64,000 nt of DNA from Lumnitzera littorea (GCA_024138015.1 JAMXBB010000012.1:23696991-23760990), one strand, 5' to 3'. Shown: positions 45,210 to 56,239, numbered from the stretch's first letter. Numbers and translations are program-made. Notes: a model not told the origin generated them from the sequence alone.

Positions 45210-48200
45210 ACAAATAAATTCAACAATATAAATTCAGATTACATGTTCCCAAGAGAGAAACCTTAAAAAGGAAAAGAAGGAGAAATTATACAGAAACAAA
45301 GAGGGAAAAAAGACAGATAAAACTGATTTTGAATTCTACAAATGTGAGTAATATACTTTTAAGTTCAATAACCGTGTCAAACTGTGAAGAAACTATATGC
45401 AACTGCTAGCTAATTAATAGAAGTATCTGAATCTAAAAAAGCCTCAGTAAGGAGAATTTCTCATAGAGCGTTCAATCACCTTAGTCTTTCAGGTTACTGA
45501 AACGAAGCTAGTTCCATGGTAAATTGCAATATGTACAAAGACTTCTCACATAGGAAAGCAAGCTTGTTAGGGACTACATAAAAGACAAATGGATAAATTA
45601 TGTGAGGTTAGCACCACAATCATCATCTAAAGGTTGTCATAATTTTTTAGATAAGATGGTTATAAAGTTAACCTGAGGTTGTGAGTTCAAATGTTTACAC
45701 AATATTTCACCCTCATTTAATTAATTTGTCCACTTGATGGGCTTTCAGATAAGATAAGATGCTAACTTTGCATGGTATTAAAGCATGAGATCAAGGTAAG
45801 GGCGTGTCAAGTAACAAATATGAAGTCCAAACCGAATCTTCAAGTTAAAATTTTTAAATAAGTTAGTTGTAGAGCTAACCTCAACAAAATAAAAACAGGA
45901 GTTTGTAATCTGTTACTTCAATTAACTCATTATTCTCCTTTTCAATGTGGAGAGCATTCAGTCTGTCTCGCATATAATATCCACAATAAAAGAGAACTTA
46001 ACATTAGAAAGATCATTAGATATTTACAGAGCTTAAAAATCCCCATTTTGATTGACTAGCCAAGAGAGCCAGCAACACCGAAGCATGGATGAAACCTCAG
46101 GCACTGCCTTAATGTCATGAATGTCAACTATAACTCTATAAGTTAACATCATTATGACAAAGCACTGACAGCAATTATGCTTTCTGATGTAATAAACAAG
46201 CAAAAGAAATACTCTTTTACTCTTGAAAACAGCTGAGAGTTGATGAATGAGAAGCAAAATAGTTATTCTCATTATAGCATACACATAACTTGTAAATTTT
46301 ATATATTTTTTGCCAAACTTTTTCCTGTAGTCATGTATATTTTTATATTTTTGATAGGAAATTGTGTGAAATCACAAAATATATAGACAATATTTTAGTG
46401 AAAAGATATCAAGTAATTTATGCTAGTGCTGCACGATTGAAGCCCATTGTCCAGTTCGTAGAGGACTACACATGAAGCCCATTGTCTATCCACGCGGTCC
46501 AGCAATTTAATTTCCAACTGAAAGCCCTCCACATTGAATTTGCAATTGAAATTGCAAAAGGAAAGTGAAGTATGTCAGTTGTCACTGTCCAAACAAAAGT
46601 TGAAGTCCACTATCCACAATTGACAAATCGTACATGGAATCCCACCTGAGAAACATATACATCAGCCATTAATACTGAAGTCTAGCCATGATATTGAAAA
46701 TCACATGCCAACCAGCCTATGCAACTGATAGTCTTGCTGCCACATTGAAAGAAGACAACAGACGCAAAGGGACAAAGGCCTAAGGGCAAGAAAGGATATT
46801 GAAGGACGTAGAATTTAGTGGCTAAAATTGGACAATGTAAAAAGAGCTGGATACTATAAGTACAATAATTACAAGACAGTACGGTAATATTATACTATAT
46901 TTTGTTTGTATGGTACTGGACATACATTGGACATACATTGTTGTGATGTTACATATTTAGTATAAATAAGTACTTGACTCAATATTGTATTTTAATATTT
47001 ATATCTTCAATATTATCTAATATTTATTTAATTATATTTTTATATTATCAAGTACAAATTTTAAATATTGTCTAATGTTTATACATTCAATATTGCCCAA
47101 TATTTATTTAATTATATTTATATTCTTAATGCTCATATTTTTATCCACCGCAGTCAACTTTTATACCATAATTTTGATGAAATAAATTTTGATCATTTTA
47201 TCTGGTCTTTAAACCCTTTTTTGTCCAGCATCCAAGCTCAAATACCTCAATGCTTATATTTTTATCTAGTAAAGTCAACTTTTGTAACATAATTTAGATG
47301 GAACAAATTTCAATCATTTTATCCAATCTTCAAATCCTTTTTTTTTTTAATATCCAAGCTCAAATTGCAAAACAACATTGAACAAAAAATTTAGTCCAAT
47401 TTAGTCCCATAAATTTTGCATAACCAAAAAATACAAAAGAGAACACCGCTGCCGAAAAGAAATTCCACATGCACAGAATTTTGGAAATAGAGATTTTTCA
47501 ATTGGACTTTCAATTATTCATCTTCTCTTAGGTGATTCTGTACACACTTTATTAACATCAGTTTTTCAATAATGAATATTTCAATGGATTGTTTCTATTT
47601 TATAGTGTGTTTTCTTGAATCAATCATAAGCTAAATTATTCTGTGGGAGATTGGTGAAATCTAATTTCTAATTTCATTATCTCTTTATGATAATATATTT
47701 AGATGCTTAGATTATTTTTGTTTGAATCTTGATACTATAATCTTTTATTTAGAGCCCAAAATATAGGATTTATAAGATGTCCTAACAAGATTCATGTTTA
47801 ATTAAGTTAGTAAACTTAATAAGTTGTAACTATCTTTAATCAAATGAAATTTGCAGGTAGTGCTTATTGCGGTATTCTTGTTGATTTCTGACTAAGGGAA
47901 TTTATGAGAAATTAATTTAGAGCACTAGTCAATTAGATATCGAAAGAGGTGTCATTGTATTTTTGAACCCATATTAAATTTACTAGAGAAATCTATGAAT
48001 TAAATTTGATTGGTTGATAATTTAAGGATTCAAGAGATGAATTAGATTATTAACCAAATAAAAGGACTTGAACACTCAGAAGGTAAAAAAAGTACTCTAG
48101 CAAATTTACAAAAATAGCCAAGTAGCTAAATAATGATTAGTATATTATGGTGGATTCAATTTTCTTACATCATCATTGATTAAATTAGTAAAAGTTCTCT

Positions 48201-48550
48201 TCATGATTATTTTTTTTTTTTCTTTAGTTTTAGTTAGTTTAAGCAATTTAGTTTAATTTTATTTTATTAATTTTTTGAGTGCATGGATAATAATAGAGAT
48301 AACACTAGTCTAGTACTTAATTTAATCCTTATGGGAATCTACTCACTCTTTATTATTTGATCGATCTAGTATACTTGTTAGTATCCATGCTTATTTAAAA
48401 ATTTTACAGATCACATGCTACTTATTCGTGTAAAGAATCTGTAATTCTTCAAACAATATAAATTATCATGCATAATGGCTACAAGCATATTAAAGATAAA
48501 TTAGCTATTCTAAAAAGGAATGTCAAATAAACCCGGCTGTTGGCATTTAG
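45210..48550. other. Large intron of the pseudogene with repeats and old LTR sequence
   Basis: The intron between pseudogene exons 4 and 5 is about 3.3 kb. It holds a 121-bp tandem duplication (47128-47366) and an AT-rich stretch (about 47470-48400). The end of that stretch (CCTTATGGGAATCTACTCAC, then GATCGATCTAGTATACTTG) resembles the 3' ends of the LTRs at 2998 and 7363. The family exon expected between exons 4 and 5 was not found. Confidence 0.45.
47128..47366. repeat. 121-bp tandem duplication
   Basis: 47128-47248 and 47249-47366 align along their length: ATGCT-ATATTTTTATC, AGTCAACTTTT, ATAATTT-GATG-A, ATCATTTTATC, TCCAAGCTCAAAT. About 80% identity. A smaller repeat just before it (TTCAATATT-CCCAATATTTATTTAATTATA, about 79 bp apart) shows the same tendency. 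Confidence 0.8.
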
Positions 48551-50864
48551 CATACCTAGAGCAGGAGCAAGCAGAGAGGGGACAGTGCCATGGAGTTCAT
48601 CGGGCAAAGCTTCCAATAAAGGAAATAGGGGCTGCAGTTGTGACCGGCCAAACGATTTAGCTGAAATAAATCCAAGCATCAGACAAACTAGACATATATT
48701 AGCTCATTTTATGTGTTTTTCAGGCCATCTAACATTTATTTTATTTATATGTAATGTTACTATTTTAAAAGCACATTAGCCATATGGTTGGGAAAAAGAC
48801 AGCTACAGACATTAGGAAACTGTCCAGGATTGGCAAATATGATTCACCAGGTTGATGGTAAGATAACAAGCAGCAACAGCAAGTGCCAGACATTCTCCAA
48901 AGCAATCCCCCAATCAGATAGATGGGCTTTCTTGGGGGAGAAAGCATGTTCACGTTTCAGACTTTGTTCAATGAATTTCACCAACCTGAGACAGTGCGAA
49001 AATGTGTCAGATATAATATCCATGATAGCATCCAGGCAGCAACTCACCCATGCATTAAAGGGCAAATAACCCAGATGCAGCTCTTTCAAAGTGCTTTACA
49101 AAGGTTGTTCACTTAATTCAAGAGTTTCGAGGGCAAGCCAAGGCAAAAAAGTTCTGTATGCTAATCCCCCTGGAAAGACTCTGCTGGTTGCAACAGGGTA
49201 GAGTCTTACAAGAAAAAGCTTATCTGGCAAGATCCTACTCCCCAAAAGACAGCAAGTTTGGGTTTGTTTCTATTTATCTCACCTATTCTTCCATTGGGTT
49301 TAGTTGCTTGAAGAATTGGTAAAGGAGGAAATGGAACAATAAGTGGAGACGTAAGTAGTCCACTAAAAGTACCTTCAGAAAAGACTAGAAGAGTCTAAAT
49401 AATTAGGTGGCCACGCTCATGTGACAAACTAATTTTAAGAGAAAAAATAATTAGATGGCCATACACATATTGGATTGGAAAAATCAAGCTTTAATGGTGG
49501 GGACAAGGTGGCCCAACGACTAACAACAATTTGAATGCATATATTGTTTTCCATTATCCAATTATTTCTTCTTATTTTAGTAGATTGTGAAGCAGATCAT
49601 GATGTCGCAGTGAAAGAAGGCAATGAACTTACTTCCCGAGTGCTCTATGATGCAAAAGAAGGCCTAGACCAGTGCCATCAAGGCCTGCATAGAACAAAAG
49701 CATATTACAAAAATCAACATACAGCTTTTAAGCGTCTAAGTTGAGCAACACCTAGGATCCTAAATATAACATCATATCTAATTAAATGCGAAAGAAGAAA
49801 GCTGTGCACACTAAAATAGATATCCAACCAAAAGAAATAATTTTTTTTCTGGGAAAGAGAACTAATTTATGCCTCTCTCTACATCAAGGTGAAAATGCTA
49901 TTAAATATAAAGGTAAGTATCACAGCAAGGTTTTTGTATTTATCACTTGACAGGCAAACTTTACCGGCAAAAAGAAGAGCACTGGAGCATCTTTAAAAGG
50001 CTGGCCACACTCTAGAGGGCAAAACCACCATGGAGGACCTCCATCAGGCTCGATAATCTCTTTAGCCTGGTTAATGGAATACTTAACAGTAGCAGTTCCA
50101 TAACCATAGTCCCATAATGGATCTAATTTCTCTAAGAAAACACAATGACTTTCATTCCCTTCATCTTTTTTATCCTCCTATTGTTCAAAATCCTTGACTA
50201 AAGAACCCGAAAATCCTTTGGTCCCTTCTCCAATCCCCTTTTTCTCTTCCACAAAAATCAATTCAGGAGATGACAAACTCAGCTCAGGACCACTTGAACT
50301 CCTAGCAACCATGCAACATTGCAAAGACTTACTAACTTGATGAGAATTAAACTTAAGACAAGGCACCACCCCAAAACTGGCAACTAATGCGATGATCTAC
50401 AATTTATATGCACACTTAATAGCAACTCAACAGTGTAAATATGTAACAAGTTATCTGACAACTTATTAATGCACCTTGAGAACAGCTTAAAGAGTGTATT
50501 GTACATTAAATGCTCCACACAAGATGGAAGCTTGACTAGTATTTGTCACTAAAAACCAATTATATATACATGAGATGTGCATTTGTGTTTAAGATAGAAA
50601 GATGAGGAGAACAAGGAGATAAATATTAATAAAAAGGGTGTCACATTGCACTTAACATGCCACATCAACAATATGACTAACATTTTTGACATAATACTTA
50701 ATATGTCACATTATCATATATCCATTTTTTATAAGATACATAATAAATTTAATCCATCAAACCATGTTATTCTCATTAGTTTATACCAATTAAAGAGTAG
50801 AACATACAAAGTAATAAGAGATACCATTACAAACATACTCATAAAAGGAAAGAAGATACCTATG

Positions 50865-50925
50865 ATATAAATTAGGCTTCAATTGTCTTGGACAGCTTCT
50901 CAGGGTGATCTTTGATAATTCTTGC
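50865..50925 (-). repeat. PPR-flanking direct repeat, downstream copy, with possible terminal exon
   Basis: The minus strand reads GAATTATCAAAGATC..., matching 53240-53300 over about 57 bp. In one frame it encodes ARIIKDHPEKLSKTIEA followed by TAA. A good splice acceptor (TTATTTTTACAG at about 50960) lies upstream, so this looks like the last exon of some gene. Confidence 0.6.
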
Positions 50926-51128
50926 ACTTTGTATGGCCTTGGCTGTTGTGGGTGTCGGCTGTAAAAATAAGCAGTGGAAAGAAGAAAAAGGTGATAATAC
51001 ACCTTAACAAAAGGGCTACAGCATTTGAGGGGCTCTGTTTGGTTATTGAATAAGATGCATAGAGAAGTATGCTTAGACATGACTGGATCTGTGATAAATG
51101 GTGTGACAGTCTCTCTTCATTTTCATTT

Positions 51129-53231
51129 TTAATATATATCTGACAGTAAACTCGTCGTCTCTTTGCTGCCAACATCTCCAGAAGTTAAAACATCCAAAAT
51201 GTTATGCATGTCGTCACCATTTATATGTGTACTGTCTCCTGCAACAAATGTAAGTATGTAATTCTTCACCTTAATCAAAGACCAACCGGGATCCTTAATC
51301 ACTCCCTTTGACTTCATCAGTTTTCTAACATTCGCGGCATCCCTCCATCTCCCTGTGGAAGAATACATGTTACACAGGGTGATGTGAGTTCCTGCACAAT
51401 TTGGATCTAAATCAAGAATATAATCTGCAATCCGCTTTCCACGATCAACATCACCATGAACTCTACATGCCCGTAACAAAGTCGACCAAACCACATCATC
51501 ACGTTCAAAAGGCATGCTTTTTATCATGCGTTCTGCCTCATCCAATTGTCCATCCCGGCAAAGCAAATCGATTATGCAGCCATAGTGCTCCTTTGAAGGA
51601 CTAATTTGATGTTCCTTACTCATCTTCTGAAAATAGTGGTAACCAAGATCAACCAGCCCAGCATGACTGCAAGCTGTCAAGACACCAATATATGCTACTG
51701 GGTCTGGTCTCAAACCAAAATAAGAAAGCTCTTCAAATAGGTGAATTGCCTCATGGCTGTGCCCATGTTCAGCATGGCCATTAATCATTGCTGTCCATGA
51801 AACAATGTCATTGTTTGTTGATGCATCGAAAATCTTTGATGCTTCTCCTATGCTTCCACATTTGGCATACATGTTTATCAAAGCACTCTGTACCATTGAG
51901 GTGTTTTCCAAACCAATGCACAATACATGAGCATGAAGTTGCTTCCCTTGCTCAAGAATGGCCAAACTCCCACATGCACTAAGGACACTAGCCAAAGCAA
52001 ACTCTGTAGGCTTCGGTCCCTCTCTTCTCATCAATGATAGAAGTTCAAATGCTTCCTCGCTATGGCCTCCTTGCGAATAGGCAGCTATTATAGTGCTCCA
52101 GGAAACAACATCCCTCCAAGTCATTTCTTGGAATATACCAGAGGCTAAATTCAACTGTCCGCACTTTGAGTATAGAGTCATCAGGGCATTCATAACTGAC
52201 AATGACTCTACAAGACCCTTGCATAAAACATGGGCATGCAATTGCTTGCCCAATCTGATTTTGGCAAGACTGGCACATGCAGAGATAACTGCTGCAAAAG
52301 TGTATTCATTAGGAACCACACCTGATTCTCTCATTCTAGAAAAAGCAAGAATGGCAGAATCTCCCTGACCCATTTGGACATACATTGTAACAATCGTTGT
52401 CCATGACACAACATCTTGAGTAGGCATCCTTTCAAACAATAGCAAACCACAATCCAACCTCCCACACTTAATATACATAGCGGCAAGAGTATTTACAACA
52501 TATGAGCTGGTATCAAAACCTTTTTTAACGGTGTGTGTATGAATCTCCCTCCCACTCCTCAAAGCACCCATATCAGCACAGGCTTTCAATGCAATAGCAT
52601 AAGTATACGTATCGCACTGCACCTTTGAGGTCCACATTTCAGAGAAGTACATCAGCCCTTCTATACAAGAACCTGCCTGAACAAGCCCAGTTATGACAGC
52701 AGTCCATGAAACAACATTTCTAAGTGGCATCTCATTGAATACTTTACAACCCAATTCGATCCTTCCTGTTTTCGTGTACATATCCAGCAAAGCACTACCC
52801 ACAAAAACAGAATTCACTAATCCAGTTTTAACGGAATATCCATGTAAAGATTCACCGAAACTTAAATTCATATCAAGTGCACAAGCCTTAAAAGCAAGGC
52901 TAAGAATGAAAGGGTCCATTCGAACATTGGGATCGATCCACATACCCAAAAACAAAGCCAAAGCTTCAGTGACCTTCATGGCACTTACGTATCCAGAAAT
53001 AATAGTCGTCCAAGAAATCTCATCTCTGTGAGACATTTTATCGAACAGTTTACGAGCATCACCAAGTTTACCAGTTTTTATGAGCTCCTTGAGTTTAGAG
53101 TTGGCTTCAATTATTTTTATGTGAGGAAAGACATTTACTACTTGGGTTCGTGTCTGGGAAAGCATATGTACCCCAGAAGTAGAACTTGTGCTTGAAGTCG
53201 AAAACAATCCCCTCCATTTCACTAAGCTCAT
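51129..53231 (-). CDS. PLS-class pentatricopeptide repeat protein with E domain
   Basis: This is an uninterrupted 700-codon, intronless frame. A Ser/Thr/Arg-rich N-terminus (residues 1-45, MSLVKWRGLFSTSSTSSTSG) fits an organelle transit peptide. From about residue 45 to 590, P, L and S-type PPR motifs alternate, each with the signatures of the class (GKLGDARKLFDKMSHRDEIS, DVVSWTTIV, NALMTLYSKCGQL, FAAVISACASLAKIRLGKQL). An E domain follows (about 590-690: LLRACRVHGDVDRGKRIADY, DPNCAGTHITLCNMYSSTGR, GVIKDPGWSLIKVK). There is no DYW domain. Length and motif order look very close to Arabidopsis At3g47840, a proposed ortholog not tested by search. E-class proteins bind organelle RNA and mostly serve C-to-U editing with a partner deaminase; the target here is unknown. 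The start is the first ATG of the frame. No odd residues. Confidence 0.97.
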   Translation of the reverse strand: MSLVKWRGLFSTSSTSSTSGVHMLSQTRTQVVNVFPHIKIIEANSKLKELIKTGKLGDARKLFDKMSHRDEISWTTIISGYVSAMKVTEALALFLGMWIDPNVRMDPFILSLAFKACALDMNLSFGESLHGYSVKTGLVNSVFVGSALLDMYTKTGRIELGCKVFNEMPLRNVVSWTAVITGLVQAGSCIEGLMYFSEMWTSKVQCDTYTYAIALKACADMGALRSGREIHTHTVKKGFDTSSYVVNTLAAMYIKCGRLDCGLLLFERMPTQDVVSWTTIVTMYVQMGQGDSAILAFSRMRESGVVPNEYTFAAVISACASLAKIRLGKQLHAHVLCKGLVESLSVMNALMTLYSKCGQLNLASGIFQEMTWRDVVSWSTIIAAYSQGGHSEEAFELLSLMRREGPKPTEFALASVLSACGSLAILEQGKQLHAHVLCIGLENTSMVQSALINMYAKCGSIGEASKIFDASTNNDIVSWTAMINGHAEHGHSHEAIHLFEELSYFGLRPDPVAYIGVLTACSHAGLVDLGYHYFQKMSKEHQISPSKEHYGCIIDLLCRDGQLDEAERMIKSMPFERDDVVWSTLLRACRVHGDVDRGKRIADYILDLDPNCAGTHITLCNMYSSTGRWRDAANVRKLMKSKGVIKDPGWSLIKVKNYILTFVAGDSTHINGDDMHNILDVLTSGDVGSKETTSLLSDIY

Positions 53232-53239
53232 ATTTATTC

Positions 53240-53300
53240 ATACAAATTAGTCTTCAATTGTCTTGGAATCCAGCTTCCCAGTACGATCTTTGATAATTCT
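53240..53300 (-). repeat. PPR-flanking direct repeat, upstream copy
   Basis: The minus strand reads GAATTATCAAAGATCGTACT, then GGGAAGCTGGATTCCAAGAC and AATTGAAGACTAATTT, aligning with 50865-50925 at about 85% with one 3-base insertion. In frame it encodes PRIIKDRTGKLDSKTIED and then TAA, so the frame and stop are preserved in both copies. It ends less than 20 bp before the PPR ATG. Confidence 0.85.
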
Positions 53301-53392
53301 CGGTACAATTTAACTCAAAGCTAATACAAATGCAAAGATGATGCATAATATAACAGTATTAACACAGAACAAGAAACTGCATAATATTGTAG

Positions 53393-53469
53393 TCACATGT
53401 TCATGATGCAGTAGGCAGCGATTTTTCTCTTTCTTGGATCATTGAATGTCAAGTGCAAATTATCCATCG
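53393..53469 (-). other. Probable leader exon 3 with a 24-codon upstream ORF
   Basis: A splice acceptor (TATTCTTTTGCAG) ends at 53470. The exon begins CGATGG, and the ATG at 53467 opens a 24-codon frame (MDNLHLTFNDPRKRKIAAYC...) closing with TGA at 53393-53395. It precedes the PPR start by 160 bp on the same strand. Such uORFs commonly reduce translation of the main frame. It could instead be a relic of another gene's coding exon. Confidence 0.45.
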
Positions 53470-54418
53470 CTGCAAAAGAATAATATTCATATTAATATTT
53501 AAATGTTCTATTGAAATAAAATTTTACTGGGGAGAAAAAATTAGCTTCAAACATGTCCCCCAAAGAAACTAAACAAAAATGTAAAAAGCCAGTTAGAATG
53601 ACAGGTAGAATGGCAATGGATACAAATAGAAAAGAAACTAATCCAATTTAATTGCATTTATTAGCTTTATTGTGACAAGTCCTTTTCCTTCCAACAATCT
53701 TGGTAGGAAGATAAATTTGGAGAATCTGTTTTAATTTTCGAGAGCTTAACAAGCATGCCATCATAAGATGCTTCATATATAATATCATGGACTCGCATAA
53801 AGATTCTTCCTTCTAAAGTAGATTATAGTTCAAAGTAAGAACATATCTACTAGAATCCTCAAAACCTCATAACAGAGCTGAAATGTTTTCCTTCTGGTTT
53901 CAACACTTCTAATCGAACATCAGGGAAAACAAAATCAGCACAACTCGATGTGTTGTGTTGGCTTAAACGGTCAAGACAAATACTACCAAAGATGATCAGG
54001 AAATTCCAACACGAAATGAACATTGACATTTTCGTGGGGTTATAATTTCGTAGGATGTCAACATAATTAAATGGTTAAAAAGTTAATCTTCAGTCAAAGA
54101 ATCGCAACTGCAACTCTGATTCTCTAACAAGCTGATTTTTTTTTTTTTTCAGTTCTCCTTCCATAACTTTCAATCTTACTTCATTTCTCTCGTGTATTAT
54201 GTATATCGATCAAAATAAGGTTATGTATTATGCATTAGCAAGTCAGAGTAATCCATGTACCAATTACTTTCAACCATATTTACACACGAATTTCATCAAA
54301 CACCTAGTACACATATAATCCTATCACAGCGTATTTGAAAAAACAAAGCAATGTCCGCAAGAAAAACACCCAAAATGCAACGAACAAAAATACGAAATCA
54401 AAACAAAAAAGCAAATAC

Positions 54419-54496
54419 CGTGACAGTTAGAGACACATACTCCTATTGTTCAAGCTCATTAAGAATAGCAGCCATATCAAGCTTCAAAAGGACTCC
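54419..54496 (-). other. Probable leader exon 2 with a 10-codon upstream ORF
   Basis: Bounded by acceptor AGTGAAAACAG and donor CACG/GTATTT. It contains ATG at 54475 with the short frame MAAILNELEQ ending TAG (54443). In the same frame upstream, KQGVLLKLD is also open, so the piece looks once-coding. Confidence 0.45.
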
Positions 54497-54546
54497 CTGT
54501 TTTCACTAATATAAATATAATGAAAAAAAAAAAAATCAAATCTTAC

Positions 54547-54630
54547 CTTGTTCGTAGATGAAAGTGTTTGCTCGTTGCTAGTGGAGATCGTGTTCGTCGC
54601 TAGAGATGTGGTAGAAGGTTTGCCGAAGGG
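54547..54630 (-). other. Probable leader exon 1 of the PPR transcript
   Basis: A 5' UTR-like exon ending in donor ACAAG/GTAAGA at 54546. Its 5' end (about 54630) is inferred from the TATA-like box at 54656-54662. The link to the PPR ORF rests on shared strand and order only. Confidence 0.4.
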
Positions 54631-54655
54631 AGAGATATTGGGTGAACCGGAATGA

Positions 54656-54662
54656 TATATAT
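54656..54662 (-). promoter_or_regulatory. TATA-like box upstream of the PPR leader
   Basis: ATATATAT on the minus strand about 30 bp before the inferred start, followed by CCAATAT and a pyrimidine-rich stretch. It is the nearest TATA-like sequence upstream of the leader exons. Confidence 0.4.
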
Positions 54663-54791
54663 GGAAGGGGAGATGGAAGTAACGTAAGTTGGAGATGTTA
54701 AAAATTAGGAAAACATGAGTTTTGATTTTCCAAGGGAAATGGAAAATAATAATATAAAATAAAAAATATTAAAAAATAATATTATTATATT

Positions 54792-56009
54792 AGAATAAAA
54801 TCCGCATAAGTACCCAAAGTTTCGTAATATTTTATTTTATTATCTAAATTTTAAATTTATTTATTTGAGTACCTCATCTTTTAAATAAACTAAATCAATA
54901 TCTATGTTACAACGGTTTTTATATAATAGTAGTATAATGATACAAGTACATCAACTTTCATTTTATTTTTATTTTAGTACTTAAATTTTATTTTATTTTT
55001 TAAAATGAAACAAATTGGTATACTTTATATTATGACATTTGTAAAATCATTATAAAAACCAATAAATAATAATGAATAATTACAATATATTTTCAAAAAA
55101 AAAAGAAAAAATAGACACAAATATTCAAATTTTAATTAATGTGACTTTTATAGATGATATCTTACTTTTGTATTATGTGTACTATATCATTAGTTATTAA
55201 TAATAATAATAAATAGAAAAAGTTTGAAAATAGATACATATCAACCAAGTCAATTATAGTTGAACTCATCGAGTGGAGTAAACTATTTTTAACTCCATGA
55301 TGATAAAAAGGTTAGTATGGTATTGATTTCCACTTGTTGGTATAGAGTAAACTATGAGTTTATATGAAATTGATTTTTTCAAGTTAGAGCTGAAAAGATT
55401 AACAAATGATTGCTTCGATTAATATAAACCAAGTAATAATTAAGATATAAGGTTAGATTGAAACTAGAAGGAACGAACAAGAGATAAATTTCATGAGCAC
55501 ATTCCCATTTTTACCATTCTTTCTTATTTAATTATTCGTTGTTGTTGTTGTTTTTTTTTTTAATTAATGATGATGATGATGAATGACATAATTTCTTTAG
55601 AGATGTAAAAACTCTCAAAAGTTGTATATTATCTATAAAAATCATATGTACAAATAAAATTTTAAGAACTAGACCTATTCCTTTTTTTTTTTAATATATC
55701 AATATTAATTGTTATTTTATTGATTGTTTATAATATTTTTACAAAAGTTAACGTGTAGAATTCATTTATTTACTTTACTTTTAAAAAGTTAAGGTACCAA
55801 AATGAAAAAAAAAAAAAAGAGCACTCAAATGGAAATAAAATGAAAGTTAATGTGTTTATACTATTATCCTATCATATTACGATAACGATTATTATAATAA
55901 AAGTACTAATTTTTCTCATTTAAAAAGTGAAGATATTAAAATGAACAAATTTAAAGTTTAAATGCTAAAAAAAAAAAAAAGTTAAGATGCCTCTACGAGC
56001 TTTATCCCC
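54792..56009. mobile_element. Mutator-like long-inverted-repeat element (non-autonomous)
   Basis: The two ends are imperfect inverted repeats extending for more than 200 bp. The left starts AGAATAAAATCCGCATAAGT and later reads CATCAACTTTCATTTTATTT. The right, in reverse, starts GGGGATAAAGCTCGTAGAGG and later reads CATTAACTTTCATTTTATTT. The host duplication TATTATATT (9 bp) is present on both sides (54783-54791 and 56010-56018), the length made by Mutator-family transposases. No transposase is encoded. It lies about 130 bp upstream of the TATA-like box of the PPR leader, so it may influence that promoter. Confidence 0.7.
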
Positions 56010-56239
56010 TATTATATTCTTTTTTTTAAAGGTTGGAATATTGATGGGTTGTTTTGGAAAAAAAAGTATCTAAAGTATGGAATTGTCATTGTTTACTCTT
56101 TTGGAATGAATCACTATTGCTCATTTTACATAATGCAGTGCGACTCACTTCCCATCACCTAACCAAATATAGAAATAGTCACTCTTAAAGGAATTAAACT
56201 AGAATAGAATGACAATTTCATCGACCAAATGTAAGGTAA

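Larger units (their letters stand above)
43850..50400 (-). pseudogene. PES-like: Phytyl ester synthase-like (esterase/acyltransferase) pseudogene, truncated
   Basis: In plants the intact family (PES1/PES2, chloroplast plastoglobules) joins free phytol, and diacylglycerol, to fatty acids. Recognisable minus-strand exons: 1, about 50393-49965 (PLWDYGYGTATVKYSI, PDGGPPWWFCPLECG, APVLFFLP); 2, 49684-49633 (LDGTGLGLLLHHRALGK); 3, about 49080-48780 (LVKFIEQSLKREHA, PPRKPIYLIG, then CLALAVAACYLTINLV, FANPGQF); 4, 48660-48556 (SFGRSQLQPLFPLLEALPDE); 5, 45206-45085 (GLADIIPKDTLVWKLKLLKS); 6, 43945-about 43850 (DNMLLRGNEAERLKSML). Splice sites are GT-AG. Exon 1 lacks an ATG (ATC at 50393) and has an in-frame TAG at about 50178. 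Exon 3 shifts frame at least three times, and its nucleophile elbow reads GDCFGE where the family has GDSFGG. The exon 1/2 join is off by one base. The acyltransferase half is absent. A dead gene, sure of family. Confidence 0.85.

Noticed and set aside
48540..49116. Several plus-strand frames (64-93 codons)
   Set aside because: They are antisense shadows of phytyl ester synthase pseudogene exons 3 and 4, which are recognised on the minus strand.
51401..53031. Plus-strand frames inside the PPR gene (64-112 codons)
   Set aside because: Antisense shadows of the intact 700-codon PPR frame.
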